A DNA stretch of 52,334 bases from Methanoregula sp. (GCA_022710385.1 JAKLGZ010000003.1:1-52334), one strand, 5' to 3'. Counted from the stretch's first letter, positions 25,845 through 34,241 are shown. Made by a program: numbers and translations. Notes: a model not told the origin generated them from the sequence alone.

Positions 25845-26303
25845 TCAGGTCTCCACTGATTCGATGATCTTCCGGAGTTTCTTTGCATCGAGCTTTGCAC
25901 TTCCGTCGGGTTCAGGCGGTTTTGGTTCGGCAAGGGCATCCCTCTTTGGCAGCTCAACCAACCCTTTTGATATGAACCGACTGATTGAGATCTCAAATTC
26001 ATGGCCGAAATAGCCAGGGCGTGCACCCCCGAGGTTTGCCCTGCACCGCCGTGAATCGCCCGGCGGAAATCCCCGGTCTTTCACGAAGATGTGGGCCGGA
26101 TCGAATTTCCGGAGATGATCAACAATTGCGTTCACCTCATCCTCATTTCCAGTAATCTGCAGACCAAAACAGGTCTCCTTGATCATAACTCCCTGGGAGA
26201 TCTCGTAAGCCCTGATGGCCAGGTCACCAGGGGTCATCTCCGGCGATTCAACAAATACATATTTTGTGACGGTATTGACATACTTTGGCTGATATTCAGT
26301 CAT
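25845..26303 (-). CDS. mmp6: Methanogenesis marker protein 6
   Basis: Protein of 152 aa of the methanogenesis marker 6 family. Recognised by its position between mmp3 and mmp5 and by sequence such as ETCFGLQITGNEDEVNAIVD, HIFVKDRGFPPGDSRRCRAN and LGGARPGYFGHEFEISISRF. Two Cys residues (one in ETCFG, one in RRCRAN) are present but form no CxxC. The C-terminal 30 residues are charged and probably flexible (AEPKPPEPDGSAKLD). The start overlaps the mmp3 stop as ATGA. Role in MCR activation or maturation is inferred from family distribution and operon context only. Confidence 0.9.
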   Translation of the reverse strand: MTEYQPKYVNTVTKYVFVESPEMTPGDLAIRAYEISQGVMIKETCFGLQITGNEDEVNAIVDHLRKFDPAHIFVKDRGFPPGDSRRCRANLGGARPGYFGHEFEISISRFISKGLVELPKRDALAEPKPPEPDGSAKLDAKKLRKIIESVET

Positions 26304-27829
26304 CTCCCTGCCTCCCTGATAAACACAATTTCAGTCTCCTTGTATTCGCGCAGCTTATGAAGGTCAAGGACCTTTCCGATAATATTCGTCCCTTCGAAGG
26401 GCTCCGATGTGGGCCCGAATTCGCTATTGTCCGTCGTTCTCACTCCAACCAGCCCCGAACCCCTCCGGGAATCGTTGGTAATGGCGAGGGTCCCTGCTGG
26501 TACGGTGTCAGAAGGAACATTTTCAGGGACGATGGTCACATCTTTGGGTACCGCTGGTTTGAAGAGATACACATCCTCAAAATGGAAGAAGAGGGGGAGG
26601 CTTCCTACGCGGTGCAGGTGAAGGCCTGTGAGCCTTCTGAAGACAGTGCAGGAGTCAGGGGCATGTAGATCGTCAAGGGAGATATCAACAACCTGCGACA
26701 GGGGAACTGTCGTGAGATGCACTTCTCCGGCTGCAAGACATTCAAGGGTGGTCTCCGGGGTCTGGCCGACCACAACCCGCTCCCCTTCCCGCCTGTCAGC
26801 AATAAGCCTTATACCCTTTGCCGAAGCGGCATGCTCTGCTGCAGGGAGCAACAGACCAACGAGATCAAAACGAGGGGGATCAATCTTCAGGCAGAATACA
26901 TCTCCATCCTTTGCAAGCCGTACAAGCTCGATGCCCCTGGTTACCTGTCCGACAATGGTATGGGCATTTGAGGCAGGGATGTCAGTGGTGTATATATAAA
27001 TACTACCTCTCCCTCTCCCTTTTGTCCTTGCCGTTACGGACCCCTCCCGTCTGGGAAGGCGGTTCTCTTCAGGGACATCAGTGCCGCTTTTTCGGATATC
27101 TGCAATATGGGTGCTTGCGGACCGGCTCACGTGAAATAAGAGCTCTTCATAGGAGAGAAGCATGTGTTCCACGCTCCCGGCAGTGGTAGTATCAACACGG
27201 CGGTTTTCGTACCCTGCAGCCCTGATCAAGACATGGGTGATAATCTCCATGCCGTCCTCGAGAACAAGATTTTTATCGGTTGTCGTGAATGAACGGCTGG
27301 TATCGGCCCAGCTGATCACCTGTTCGATCCTCTGGATAGCATCTCCGGTCCTCCAACGGTCCAGAACGCCGATCCCGGAGACAACCTTGCCGATAATCCC
27401 CCCTGTCTCATCCGCTCCGAAGTCAGCTGCATGCCTCATTTTTGAAAATATGATATAGGAATGCTTGGGATCGTATCCTCCACACCCAAGAATAACCTCT
27501 CCCCTCTCATAGAGGTGTGGGCTCCTCGCAGGCTTGATCGTGCTTCCAAAAGGACCAAAAGCGGATGAATAACGGTCATGCCAATGGATCGTGAGCAGAT
27601 TTTCGGAAGTGAGCCTGGAAAAAATTTCCGGTCCGCCTCCCACTGGTTCGATGGTTATCTCCCCTTGCGTAGTAACGAGCCGGAAACTGGAGGTGCTGGC
27701 GGATTCACGGGTTGCAGGCCTTATAACAGCGACACAGCAGCGTGGATCTTTATCCGGTATGATCTCCGAAAGGAGTTTCCCCTCTGCGATCTCGAAAGGC
27801 TTCCCATCGAGATGTATCGTGAGTGACAT
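26300..27829 (-). CDS. mmp3: Methanogenesis marker protein 3
   Basis: Protein of 509 aa of the methanogenesis marker 3 family, a component of the MCR activation complex in other methanogens. The N-terminus is a ubiquitin/ThiS-like stretch (MSLTIHLDGKPFEIAEGKLL). The middle resembles a peptidyl-prolyl isomerase/cyclophilin-like fold (GRGRGSIYIYTTDIPASNAH, TIVGQVTRGIELVRLAKDGD). The C-terminal part has TVPLSQVVDISLDDLHAP and a CTVFRRLTGLHLHRVGSLPL segment. The length matches the family. Start and atwA stop share one base (TAATG), and its stop overlaps mmp6. Only few cysteines are present, so it is not an obvious ferredoxin-like protein. Confidence 0.92.
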   Translation of the reverse strand: MSLTIHLDGKPFEIAEGKLLSEIIPDKDPRCCVAVIRPATRESASTSSFRLVTTQGEITIEPVGGGPEIFSRLTSENLLTIHWHDRYSSAFGPFGSTIKPARSPHLYERGEVILGCGGYDPKHSYIIFSKMRHAADFGADETGGIIGKVVSGIGVLDRWRTGDAIQRIEQVISWADTSRSFTTTDKNLVLEDGMEIITHVLIRAAGYENRRVDTTTAGSVEHMLLSYEELLFHVSRSASTHIADIRKSGTDVPEENRLPRREGSVTARTKGRGRGSIYIYTTDIPASNAHTIVGQVTRGIELVRLAKDGDVFCLKIDPPRFDLVGLLLPAAEHAASAKGIRLIADRREGERVVVGQTPETTLECLAAGEVHLTTVPLSQVVDISLDDLHAPDSCTVFRRLTGLHLHRVGSLPLFFHFEDVYLFKPAVPKDVTIVPENVPSDTVPAGTLAITNDSRRGSGLVGVRTTDNSEFGPTSEPFEGTNIIGKVLDLHKLREYKETEIVFIREAGR

Positions 27830-29442
27830 TATACCGAAGAAGCTTTTCCCATGACCTGGCGTTCATCTTCGGTGAGGCTGGACAGGACTTCATCCGTTTT
27901 TCCAATCTGGATGATCTTACCCCCCCTCATGAGGGCAAGCCGGTCGCAGATATCCTTGACGAAGTCCATGTCGTGAGAGACAACGATGAACGTCTCGTCC
28001 ATCTCATCCCTTGCGTGAAGGATAGAATGTTTGACATCGATCTTTGTCAGGGGATCCATGGTCCCGGTGGGTTCATCGAGGATAATCAATCTGGGTTCCC
28101 TGATAAGTACCTGTGCAAGGGCGACTCTGTGGCGCTCACCTTCCGAGAGCTGCCCTGGGTAGCGGTCGAGGATCTCCCTGCTCTTCTCCTCAACGAATCC
28201 CGCCATTTTTAGGGTGAGGATTGCCTTTCGCATGGCAAGTTCCTTTGGAAATTCCAGGCCGATTGCATCGGTGAGGTTGTCAAGAACAGTCCGGTGAGGG
28301 TAGAGGTCATATTCCTGGTGGAGCAGGCCGATATATCCCTTTGCTCTCCCACGGAACTCGATACCTGGTTTTGTCATGTCGACCACATCATCACCGATCC
28401 TGATATTCATCTCGCCGGAGGTTGGTTCAATAATACCGCTGATTATCCGTGAGAGAGTGGTCTTTCCTGCCCCACTTTTCCCAATAATCCCAAAGATTTC
28501 CTTTTCTGACACATCAAAACTGACACCGTTCACCGCTTTGATGACACCTCTGTCGGCTGAGACATATCGCTTGTAAACATCACGTGCAGTGAGGATATTT
28601 TCCCCAATATCAGGTGCTTTATGTCCTTCGTCATCCCCGACACCTTCCATGAATTTTCGGATGACCTCTTTCGGGTCTCCGAGATGGGCAATAGCGCCGT
28701 TCTCAAGAAGAAGGGCCCGATCCGTCACTTCTTCGATTACCTGCGGGAAATGGGAAGTGACCACCATGCCCATGTTATTTGCGCTCGCAGCCTCGGTTAG
28801 CATGGTATGGACGAGGTGGGCTGTCTGTGGATCGAGTGTGCCGGTCGGCTCATCGGCAAACAGGAGGAATGGCTCTTTGGCGAGTTGCCTTGCCAGGACA
28901 ACCCGTTGCTTTTCACCCCCGGAAAGATCCCGGGCGATGTGCATCATCCGGTGGGAGAGGCGGACTTCATCGAGGAGATCTGCTGCACGGTTTATCGCTT
29001 TGTCGGCGGGGTATTCGATGTCATCGAGAGCATGCAGGACATTTTCGATAACTCGGTCGTTTCCGTAAAGTGCAAACGTCCGCTGGAACATGATTGCAGT
29101 ACCTTTCATCACCCGCCGTTTCATGGCACTGTTCTTCTCATCCCACAAATCGATATCCAGCGATTTCATTGTACCGCCACATTTCGGGCAGGGAGATCCT
29201 GCGGAGCTGCCCACTCCCACATAGTCGCAGGTATCACAGGCGGCGATATGATATATGATCTTTCCGGAAGTCGGGGGTTGCTCTATCCCGCGGATAAGGT
29301 GCATAAGTACGGTCTTCCCCGCCCCACTCCTTCCAATAATCCCGAGGATTTCCCCTTCACCAATCGTAAAAGAAATATTATTCAGGACCCGTTTTCCATC
29401 GAAGTCCATGCAGACAGAATCAACGGTGATCAGTGGATTCAT
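27829..29442 (-). CDS. atwA: MCR activation component A2 (AtwA), twin ABC ATPase
   Basis: Soluble ATPase of 537 aa that drives reductive activation of methyl-coenzyme M reductase with ATP. Two ABC cassettes are present. Cassette 1 has Walker A GRSGAGKT (37-44), a zinc-ribbon-like insert with Cys69, Cys72, Cys85 and Cys88, signature LSGGEKQR (173-180) and DEPT (197-200). Cassette 2 has Walker A GKSGAGKT (321-328), signature LSEGERHR (432-439) and LDEPTG. No TM helix is present, as expected for A2. It is the first gene of the seven-gene operon; GGAGAGGA lies just before the ATG and a TATA-like box at 29488-29495. Length is typical. Confidence 0.95.
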   Translation of the reverse strand: MNPLITVDSVCMDFDGKRVLNNISFTIGEGEILGIIGRSGAGKTVLMHLIRGIEQPPTSGKIIYHIAACDTCDYVGVGSSAGSPCPKCGGTMKSLDIDLWDEKNSAMKRRVMKGTAIMFQRTFALYGNDRVIENVLHALDDIEYPADKAINRAADLLDEVRLSHRMMHIARDLSGGEKQRVVLARQLAKEPFLLFADEPTGTLDPQTAHLVHTMLTEAASANNMGMVVTSHFPQVIEEVTDRALLLENGAIAHLGDPKEVIRKFMEGVGDDEGHKAPDIGENILTARDVYKRYVSADRGVIKAVNGVSFDVSEKEIFGIIGKSGAGKTTLSRIISGIIEPTSGEMNIRIGDDVVDMTKPGIEFRGRAKGYIGLLHQEYDLYPHRTVLDNLTDAIGLEFPKELAMRKAILTLKMAGFVEEKSREILDRYPGQLSEGERHRVALAQVLIREPRLIILDEPTGTMDPLTKIDVKHSILHARDEMDETFIVVSHDMDFVKDICDRLALMRGGKIIQIGKTDEVLSSLTEDERQVMGKASSV

Positions 29443-29487
29443 TCCTCTCCTCTCATAACCTAATGTTGTATTCGTGGCATATTACTC

Positions 29488-29495
29488 TTTATATC
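29488..29495 (-). promoter_or_regulatory. Putative promoter of the MCR activation operon
   Basis: On the minus strand TTGATATAAAGAG is a good archaeal TATA box with an A-rich BRE-side flank. It would start transcription near 29465 and give a leader of about 23 nt carrying the GGAGAGGA ribosome-binding site of atwA. It lies between the HAD gene stop (29514) and the atwA ATG, so the operon can be expressed independently of the HAD gene. Confidence 0.55.
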
Positions 29496-29513
29496 AATGC
29501 ATCCGTGCGGGAG

Positions 29514-30326
29514 TCATTCATTTGACAGCTTCTCGACGATTTCAACCACTTCGCGGACATTTTTTACCACATGGTGGGCTGCCTGATATAGTTCACCGGG
29601 TTTGTCACCCGGCTGTTCTTCAGTAAGGATGGCGAGATCCGCCTTCTTCATGGCACAGAGATCATTGATACCGTCTCCGACCATTACTACGGTATCATAC
29701 TCGCACTGGAGGTCAGCCACAATCTGGGCTTTGACGGTCGGTGTTGCAACGCCATACACCCTGTCCCGCGGTATTCCCAGATAATCAGCCATCTTCTCCA
29801 GCTTTGCTACCCGGTCTCCGGATGCGATGAATGTGGGAATACCCCTCTGGTGGAGATCTCGTATCGCCTCTTTTGCCCCCTCAAAGGGTCTCCCCCCTGT
29901 TGTGACAGTGAACTCGATGGTTTTTTTTGCCATATTCAGGATGACCCCGGAATTGAGGGTGACAACCGATTCCCGTTTGCAGACCTGCCAGACATTCTTT
30001 ATGCAGTCCTGGAGATCTCCGATCCTCGCGTGAGTGTCATGGTAAAGAACATCTCCGATATCCTCAGCGGTCGTGATCTTTCTCGTGCAACTGATGCCGA
30101 ATCCTGCCTGATGGGATACCAGATACCGTGAAAGAAGGATTTCATGATCCGATCCGATGATCTCCCTGGAATGGACATGGATAACGACAAGTACCCGTTC
30201 AGGAGAACTGAATGTGAGGGTTACTGTCTCAATGCCTGGGAGTAACCGCTGCTGCTCCACGTCCTTTGCGACACGGTAGGTATGAAGCAGTGTCCCCGCG
30301 CTATCAAACACTACAGCTATCGACAT
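29514..30326 (-). CDS. HAD-superfamily phosphatase (soluble P-type ATPase-like)
   Basis: Cytosolic HAD protein of 270 aa. Motif I is altered from DxDxT to DSAGTLLHTYR (residues 8-18), which keeps the nucleophilic Asp8 but lacks the second Asp. Motif II is FIASGDR and motif IV is MVGDGINDLCAMKKADLAI, the form found in the catalytic part of P-type ATPases (GDGxNDxxAL). No TM helix is present. A large insert (about 25-120) replaces the usual short cap. The gene is upstream of the MCR activation operon on the same strand (71 bp), and a functional tie is possible but unproven. It is divergent from the ribose-1,5-bisphosphate isomerase gene. Substrate unknown. Confidence 0.83.
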   Translation of the reverse strand: MSIAVVFDSAGTLLHTYRVAKDVEQQRLLPGIETVTLTFSSPERVLVVIHVHSREIIGSDHEILLSRYLVSHQAGFGISCTRKITTAEDIGDVLYHDTHARIGDLQDCIKNVWQVCKRESVVTLNSGVILNMAKKTIEFTVTTGGRPFEGAKEAIRDLHQRGIPTFIASGDRVAKLEKMADYLGIPRDRVYGVATPTVKAQIVADLQCEYDTVVMVGDGINDLCAMKKADLAILTEEQPGDKPGELYQAAHHVVKNVREVVEIVEKLSNE

Positions 30327-30367
30327 GGCCGGTTGGAATCCCGCAAAGTTCTTTGGACTCTGCTGGC

Positions 30368-31330
30368 ATGTACTACGTACAGTCTATGCTGGTTAGTGAT
30401 ACCGCTGAGAAAATAAAGAAGATGGAGATACGGGGGGCCGGGAGGATTGCACGTGCAGCTGTCGCCGCACTCAAGGCACACTCGGAGATAGCACCCTCAA
30501 GAGATCTTTCAGAGTACCGGAAGGAGATGGTAACTGCAGCCGATCTCCTCATTGCTACCAGGCCGACTGCAGTCTCCCTTCCGAATGCTGTCCATCTGGT
30601 GATGCGTTCATTAACCCTGGATACTCCCTCGGTTTCATCAGCGAAAGAAGAGTTTTCAAGGGCATGCCAGGATTTCATCCGTTCGTCAGAGAATGCCATT
30701 CAGCGTATTGGCGAGGTAGGAGCACGCCATATCAGGGACGGTGATGTGATCCTTACCCATTGTAATTCTGAAGCAGCCCTTGAATGCCTTCTCACTGCTC
30801 ATAGGAAAGGTGTCAGATTCTCTGTGTATGCAACAGAGGTGCGACCGGGAAACCAGGGTCTCCTGACTATCGGGACCCTCAACCGGGCTGGGATACCTAC
30901 CACTTACATTGTTGATTCCGCGGTCCGCTATTTCATGAAAGAAATCGACAGGGTGATTGTTGGAGCAGATGCCGTTTCGGTAAATGGGGCCGTTGTGAAC
31001 AAGATCGGAACATCACAGATTGCACTGGCTGCCCACGAAGCAAGGACCAGTTTCCTTGTTGCTGCGGAGACCTATAAATTCGCCCCGCGGACGATCCTCG
31101 GTGAATACATTGAGATCGAGGAGCGGGCTAGCTCAGAGGTGCTTCCGGATCCGATGGCAAAAGCACATCCCTTCATAACGGTGAGAAATCCCGTTTTTGA
31201 TGTTACCCCCCCCGAGTACGTGAATCTCATTGTCACCGAAGAGGGGGCAATACCTCCGCAAATGGCGTATATTATCATTCGTGATTATCTGGGATGGGAG
31301 ATTGGTGACTTTGAAGCACGTACAAGGTGA
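30368..31330 (+). CDS. e2b2: Ribose-1,5-bisphosphate isomerase (eIF2B-alpha-like)
   Basis: Enzyme of 320 aa converting ribose 1,5-bisphosphate to ribulose 1,5-bisphosphate in the archaeal AMP pathway that feeds form III Rubisco. It belongs to the eIF2B-alpha/beta/delta-like sugar-phosphate isomerase fold. Key regions are EIRGAGRIARAA, LTHCNSEAALECL (catalytic Cys), YATEVRPGNQGLL, VIVGADAVSVNG (catalytic Asp) and NKIGTSQIALAAHEART. The frame opens at 30266, but that part overlaps the divergent HAD gene; ATG 30368 or 30386 are the plausible starts, the latter giving MLVSDTAEK. AMP phosphorylase and Rubisco are not in the window. A methylthioribose-1-phosphate isomerase is the alternative but fits less well. 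Confidence 0.87.
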   Translation: MYYVQSMLVSDTAEKIKKMEIRGAGRIARAAVAALKAHSEIAPSRDLSEYRKEMVTAADLLIATRPTAVSLPNAVHLVMRSLTLDTPSVSSAKEEFSRACQDFIRSSENAIQRIGEVGARHIRDGDVILTHCNSEAALECLLTAHRKGVRFSVYATEVRPGNQGLLTIGTLNRAGIPTTYIVDSAVRYFMKEIDRVIVGADAVSVNGAVVNKIGTSQIALAAHEARTSFLVAAETYKFAPRTILGEYIEIEERASSEVLPDPMAKAHPFITVRNPVFDVTPPEYVNLIVTEEGAIPPQMAYIIIRDYLGWEIGDFEARTR

Positions 31331-31402
31331 TCGCGTCGATGCAGATGCACCAGAGACGTACTTACCATCAGAATCAGCCGGGGACTGGGACCTTGGAGGA
31401 TT

Positions 31403-31444
31403 ATGATTAGTATGCCAGATAAAAATAGACCGGAGTGTAAGTGA
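31403..31444 (+). CDS. Possible 13-codon leader ORF before dapF
   Basis: An ATG with a strong ribosome-binding site (TTGGAGGA, 4 bp away) opens a 13-codon frame, MISMPDKNRPECK, whose TGA lies 2 bp before the dapF ATG. The dapF start has a weaker site (GGAG inside this frame). It may be a leader peptide that couples ribosomes into dapF, or a chance frame. Confidence 0.25.
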   Translation: MISMPDKNRPECK

Positions 31445-31446
31445 CA

Positions 31447-32265
31447 ATGGAAATTACTTTTGTGAAAATGCATGGCAACGGGAACGATTTTATTCTTATC
31501 GATGAATGCGAAAAGACGGTTATTCCTGACGAAATGAAACCCCAGTTCGCACAATTGTATTGCGATCGAAGGTTTGGAATCGGTGCGGACGGCGTCCTCT
31601 ACCTCTCCCGTTCCTGTTCGGCCGATCTCAAAATGCGTCTTTTCCAGCCGGATGAGAGTGAAGCCTCGATGTGCGGGAACGGGATTCGGTGTTTTGCAAA
31701 ATATGCATTCGATACTGGGTACGTGGAAAAGAGCTGTACTGTCGAGACTATGGCAGGAATTATCAATGTTGTTATGGATTACACCGATGATACCTTCCTT
31801 GCGACCATCCAGATGCCGGAACCACGGTTCAACCGTGCCGATATTCCTGCGACCGGTGAGGGTGAGTACAGGGAAACAATTGAGGGATACATGGTGTATG
31901 CTGTTAATACCGGTGTTCCGCATGCGGTGATTTTCGTTGAAGACCCTGAATCGTTTCCCCTCATTGAGATCGGGCCAGCCATCCGTCACCATGCCTCATT
32001 TCCGGAAGGGGCAAATGTCAATATCGTAAAGCGTGAGGGAGAGGATCATATCAGCATAAGGACATACGAGCGCGGGGTGGAGGATGAGACCTTCTCCTGC
32101 GGGACCGGAGCAACGGCGGCAGCTGCGATCGCCCGGCATCTCGGCTATACAGGGACGAAGGTCAAGGTTGATACACGAGGTGGACCCCTTGTCATCACAC
32201 TTGGCGAGAAGACTCTCATGGAAGGCCCTGCCGAGACGGTTTTTAAAGGGGCTATTACCTTCTGA
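31447..32265 (+). CDS. dapF: Diaminopimelate epimerase
   Basis: Enzyme of 272 aa interconverting LL- and meso-diaminopimelate in lysine biosynthesis. The cofactor-free two-cysteine mechanism is visible: Cys76 in SMCGNGIRC and Cys218 in SCGTGATAAAA. The substrate motifs MHGNGNDFI (N-terminus) and FGIGADG are also present. The frame opens at a GTG at 31441; ATG 31447 gives the family start MEITFVKMHGNGNDF and has better spacing to GGAG at 31432-31435. No other lysine gene is nearby. It is convergent with the ccdA gene. Typical length. Confidence 0.96.
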   Translation: MEITFVKMHGNGNDFILIDECEKTVIPDEMKPQFAQLYCDRRFGIGADGVLYLSRSCSADLKMRLFQPDESEASMCGNGIRCFAKYAFDTGYVEKSCTVETMAGIINVVMDYTDDTFLATIQMPEPRFNRADIPATGEGEYRETIEGYMVYAVNTGVPHAVIFVEDPESFPLIEIGPAIRHHASFPEGANVNIVKREGEDHISIRTYERGVEDETFSCGTGATAAAAIARHLGYTGTKVKVDTRGGPLVITLGEKTLMEGPAETVFKGAITF

Positions 32266-32293
32266 TCATATTCTGCTCTCTGAATGGTGGGAG

Positions 32294-32992
32294 TCAGGAA
32301 GAGAACATCCAGTCCTGGATTCGGAAAACAACAAGAAGGTAATATGCAGCAACACCAATCATCAGGACGCCCGTGGCGATGTTGATCGATCGGCGGTGGG
32401 TGGTGAGAGCCTGGACAAGCCGGTTCCCTTTGTATAAGGAAACAGCTGAGATGGCGATGAGTGGTATTGCCATTCCCATACCATAGGCCAAAAAATTTCC
32501 TAGATTGGACATAAAATCCGAAGCACTTGTGCTGAGCGCAAGCAGGACCGTCACCGGTCCTGCATTACAGGGCAGGATAAGGATTCCAAAAAAGAGTCCG
32601 AATAAAAAAGCCCCCCCCAGCGGGGATCTCCCTTTCAGGATATCTGGTGTCGGGAATGGAAGACGAACACCCGCTCCCAGGACAAGGAGTATCCCAATAC
32701 CGCCGAGGATGACATACGCAACAGGGGAGACGACCGACAATACATCACCGATTGGGAGGGTGAAGATCACTCCTACAAGGAGGCCGAATCCAAGCATTGC
32801 AGCAAGGATCCCTGCCCCTGCAATGAACCCGAGCAGTATCCGGATGCACGGAATTCGGGATTCAACTGCCGGGTCTCCCTGTTGAGCTGCAAGAAAAGAG
32901 AGATACCCGGGATAGAGAGGGAGAACGCATGCAGCACCAAGAGGAGAGAGGAGGCCTGCAGTGAATGCTACGGTAAGATCTGCCAGGGTCAT
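32294..32992 (-). CDS. ccdA: CcdA/DsbD-type thiol-disulfide transporter
   Basis: Integral membrane protein of 232 aa with six predicted TM helices. It carries reducing power from cytosolic thioredoxin across the membrane. The two essential cysteines are Cys22 in LGAACVLPLYPGYL and Cys141 in ILILPCNAGPV, each in a Pro-flanked helix break as in CcdA. The usual SPC at the first site reads AAC. The start overlaps the stop of the thioredoxin-like lipoprotein gene (ATGA), so it is very likely the electron donor for that protein. It is the last gene of the operon larC-radB-tlpA-like-ccdA. Confidence 0.93.
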   Translation of the reverse strand: MTLADLTVAFTAGLLSPLGAACVLPLYPGYLSFLAAQQGDPAVESRIPCIRILLGFIAGAGILAAMLGFGLLVGVIFTLPIGDVLSVVSPVAYVILGGIGILLVLGAGVRLPFPTPDILKGRSPLGGAFLFGLFFGILILPCNAGPVTVLLALSTSASDFMSNLGNFLAYGMGMAIPLIAISAVSLYKGNRLVQALTTHRRSINIATGVLMIGVAAYYLLVVFRIQDWMFSS

Positions 32993-33561
32993 GCCTGGCA
33001 GCCTTCAGTAAGCACCCTCTGGAGATCCTCCGAACTCTTCAGGCCGGGATCAAGCATCCTTGCCTTCCCATCAGGGCATACAAGAATCAGGGGCGCCTGG
33101 GCAGGTGAGAGCACCCGCAACCCGAACTGATCAACCAGCGCTATGGTCAATTCAGGCGGTGAGCGGGCATAGAAACCATAGTATTCGTGATCCCGGGTAT
33201 AGTCATGGAGTGAATTTTCGTTTCCGTTCGGATCAATATCCAGCCCTACCATGACGAAGGGTATCTCTTCCTGGGCATAGAGTCTGGAGATCGCAGCCTG
33301 CTGCTGCATGCAGATCGGACAGGTGATAGTAAAGGGCTGGATGAGTAGTGGTGTGCCGTTAATTTCAGCGATGCTGAACTGCGTTCCTGTCCGGACATCG
33401 GTAAGCAGTGTCGTCTGCCAGGCAATCTGTTCCCCGTTCTGGTGGGTTTCCTTTGTTGAACACCCCGAGGTGCAAAGGAGAAGAAAAAGAAGGCACATCC
33501 CCGCAATAGTACCTGCCCTCTTCCTCCATTGACTCTTCCTCCATTGATACTGACCTGTCAT
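32989..33561 (-). CDS. Thioredoxin-fold lipoprotein (TlpA/ResA-like)
   Basis: Exported lipoprotein of 190 aa. An n-region rich in Arg/Lys precedes the hydrophobic core MCLLFLLLCTSG and lipobox Cys34. The thioredoxin-like domain has the redox motif CPIC (Cys81-Cys84) after PLLIQPFTIT, a VMVGLDIDPNGN strand and the cis-Pro region APLILVCPDG. It should act on thiols outside the membrane and be kept reduced by the CcdA encoded immediately downstream (ATGA overlap). Its start overlaps the radB stop the same way. The N-terminus QWRKSQWRKR arises from a perfect 15-bp tandem duplication at 33517-33546. Confidence 0.9.
   Translation of the reverse strand: MTGQYQWRKSQWRKRAGTIAGMCLLFLLLCTSGCSTKETHQNGEQIAWQTTLLTDVRTGTQFSIAEINGTPLLIQPFTITCPICMQQQAAISRLYAQEEIPFVMVGLDIDPNGNENSLHDYTRDHEYYGFYARSPPELTIALVDQFGLRVLSPAQAPLILVCPDGKARMLDPGLKSSEDLQRVLTEGCQA
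33517..33546. repeat. 15-bp in-frame tandem duplication in lipoprotein n-region
   Basis: The unit CTCTTCCTCCATTGA occurs twice without mismatch (33517-33531, 33532-33546). On the coding strand it duplicates the five residues SQWRK-type in the signal peptide n-region, adding positive charge. Probably a recent slippage event. Confidence 0.85.
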
Positions 33562-34241
33562 ATGGCATCCACCGTCCTTACCACTATTCCTGTCTCAACG
33601 ATATCAAACTCAAAACATCTTCCCGGCGCAATGGACCGGTGTTTCTCAAGGGTCGCCTTCCTATGCCTGTTCAGGATGTCGATCCTGATGATAGCCTTCG
33701 AGATATGGGCGAGTGCGGTGCCACCCAGGCCAACGAACGTGTTCTTCTGGACATCCATGTACACCTGGTTTGTGATCACCACGGGAATCTCGTATCTCTT
33801 CGCATACCCGAGCAGATGGACCATCTGCCTGGAGAGATTCTGCATTGCATCATGGCCTTTTTCAAGCGTCGTCCTGTAAAGACCGGTTGATGAGTCCATC
33901 ACGATAAGCCCAATCCCTCCCCTTGAGAGTGGCCTGTCAAGACCTTTGATCACGAGGCCCTGCTGTTCAAAATCATGCGGTTCATAAAGAAAAAGATGGT
34001 CGGCGAGCCGTTCAGCGTCCTCCCCTGCTACCTGCCGGAACCGTTCAATAGAAAATCCCTCGGTATCGATAAAAATCACGCTTTTCCCCTCTTTCAGGCA
34101 GGAGACAGAGGCGAGCACGCAGAGTACGCTCTTACCACTTGCCGGACCACCGTATATCTGGGTGATCACCCGGGGCTCGAGTCCTCCCCCGAGCAGGTCA
34201 TCCAATGCCTGCACACCGGTGCTCAGTCTCGCGGTCGTCAT
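33558..34241 (-). CDS. radB: RadB recombinase paralogue
   Basis: RecA-superfamily ATPase of 227 aa, an archaeal RadA paralogue that assists homologous recombination. It starts at LSTGVQALDDLLGGGL, without the N-terminal helix-hairpin-helix domain of RadA, as expected for RadB. Walker A is GGPASGKS (31-38), Walker B is GLIVMDSSTGLYR, and the L1/L2 region includes VVITNQVYMDVQ and GLGGTALAHISKAIIRI. The frame extends upstream to 34268, but the ATG at 34241 overlaps the larC stop as ATGA and gives the family start. Its placement between larC and redox genes is unusual and suggests operon packing, not shared function. Confidence 0.94.
   Translation of the reverse strand: MTTARLSTGVQALDDLLGGGLEPRVITQIYGGPASGKSVLCVLASVSCLKEGKSVIFIDTEGFSIERFRQVAGEDAERLADHLFLYEPHDFEQQGLVIKGLDRPLSRGGIGLIVMDSSTGLYRTTLEKGHDAMQNLSRQMVHLLGYAKRYEIPVVITNQVYMDVQKNTFVGLGGTALAHISKAIIRIDILNRHRKATLEKHRSIAPGRCFEFDIVETGIVVRTVDAI

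Noticed and set aside
27829-29442. atwA as an ordinary ABC transporter or tandem ATPase of UvrA/ABCF type
   Set aside because: The CxxC pairs in cassette 1, lack of TM segments and position before mmp3 identify MCR component A2.
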